Origin: Duganella alba
GTDB lineage: Bacteria > Pseudomonadota > Gammaproteobacteria > Burkholderiales > Burkholderiaceae_D
Assembly (NCBI RefSeq): GCF_009674495.1
Contig: NZ_WKJN01000016.1
Location: 62,001 to 126,000 of the forward strand
Direction: 5' to 3'
DNA: 64,000 bases
Shown: in pieces, positions 63,932 to 64,000 of the stretch
How positions within the stretch are numbered: position 1 is the first letter of the stretch
Layout of the letters: every line of letters begins with the position of its first letter
Notes under the pieces: model-generated
Told to the model about the DNA's origin: nothing
The model's database searches: none
The model's input: the letters and a program-made list of their open reading frames with translations, nothing else
Program-made: the position numbers and the translations under genes

Positions 63932-64000
63932 TTTGACTTGTATGCTCCGCAGCCTTAGGCTGCACAGCGAATCCGGGAGAAGTAAAGTTTTTGGGTAGCA

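Overview
The window is high-GC chromosomal DNA from a betaproteobacterium, most likely Burkholderiales, family Oxalobacteraceae (Duganella/Massilia/Janthinobacterium-like). This rests on the protein sequences, the queA-tgt-yajC-secD-secF order, the Pseudomonas/Burkholderia-type arginine succinyltransferase operon, the 5S rRNA sequence and REP-like palindromes; the genus is an inference. Coding density is high, no gene-free stretch exceeds 300 bp, and I see no prophage, IS element, CRISPR array or tRNA.

Layout. 1-5.6 kb: end of a FUSC-type membrane protein, a LysR regulator divergent from an NmrA-like oxidoreductase and a DUF1857 protein, an EamA exporter, a HAMP-GGDEF diguanylate cyclase, and two tiny ORFs. 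5.6-8.6 kb: an APC amino acid permease, a 39-aa membrane peptide, a DUF1993 protein and an EF-hand protein. 8.7-22.7 kb: a leftward arginine-catabolism block, reading EamA exporter, ArgR-like AraC regulator, astC, aruF, aruG, astD, astB, a 180-kDa-type NAD-glutamate dehydrogenase, astE. It takes arginine through succinylated intermediates to glutamate and on to 2-oxoglutarate. 22.8-25.2 kb: MarR, a small unknown protein, an HDOD protein and a GST. 25.3-29.6 kb: a compact ethanolamine operon (permease, eutB, eutC) followed 7 bp later by a YafY/WYL regulator, with no microcompartment genes. 29.9-37.6 kb: housekeeping secF, secD, yajC, tgt, queA and divergent recG. 37.6-42 kb: a perfect 33-bp-arm inverted repeat, a 38-aa membrane peptide coupled to an MFS transporter, a Gfo/Idh/MocA oxidoreductase, a DUF3025 protein and pyrC. 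42.1-42.9 kb: an AT-richer AbrB/PIN toxin-antitoxin cassette whose toxin is frameshifted. 42.9-49.3 kb: an orphan GltL-type ATPase, a dicarboxylate/amino acid:cation symporter, an uncharacterised two-gene small-protein operon, a Tat-exported GH43 glycosidase and an Atm1-type ABC exporter. 49.3-54.8 kb: yciA thioesterase, phoD phosphatase and tandem fadD genes with an upstream palindromic operator. 55-61 kb: a lipoprotein aminopeptidase, a molybdopterin oxidoreductase, an M20 amidohydrolase, a 3-hydroxyisobutyrate-dehydrogenase-like enzyme and PagL. 61.1-64 kb: an L,D-transpeptidase coupled to a TPR/Pro-Ala protein, a terminator, and the 5S gene at the end of a leftward rRNA operon whose 23S lies beyond the window.

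No single locus is convincingly a new defence or metabolic system. The best candidates for something undescribed are the 45.1-45.7 kb two-gene small-protein operon, the small peptides (5.2-5.6, 7.3 and 37.7 kb), glutamate dehydrogenase embedded inside the ast operon, and the coupled L,D-transpeptidase/TPR pair that share a C-terminal domain.
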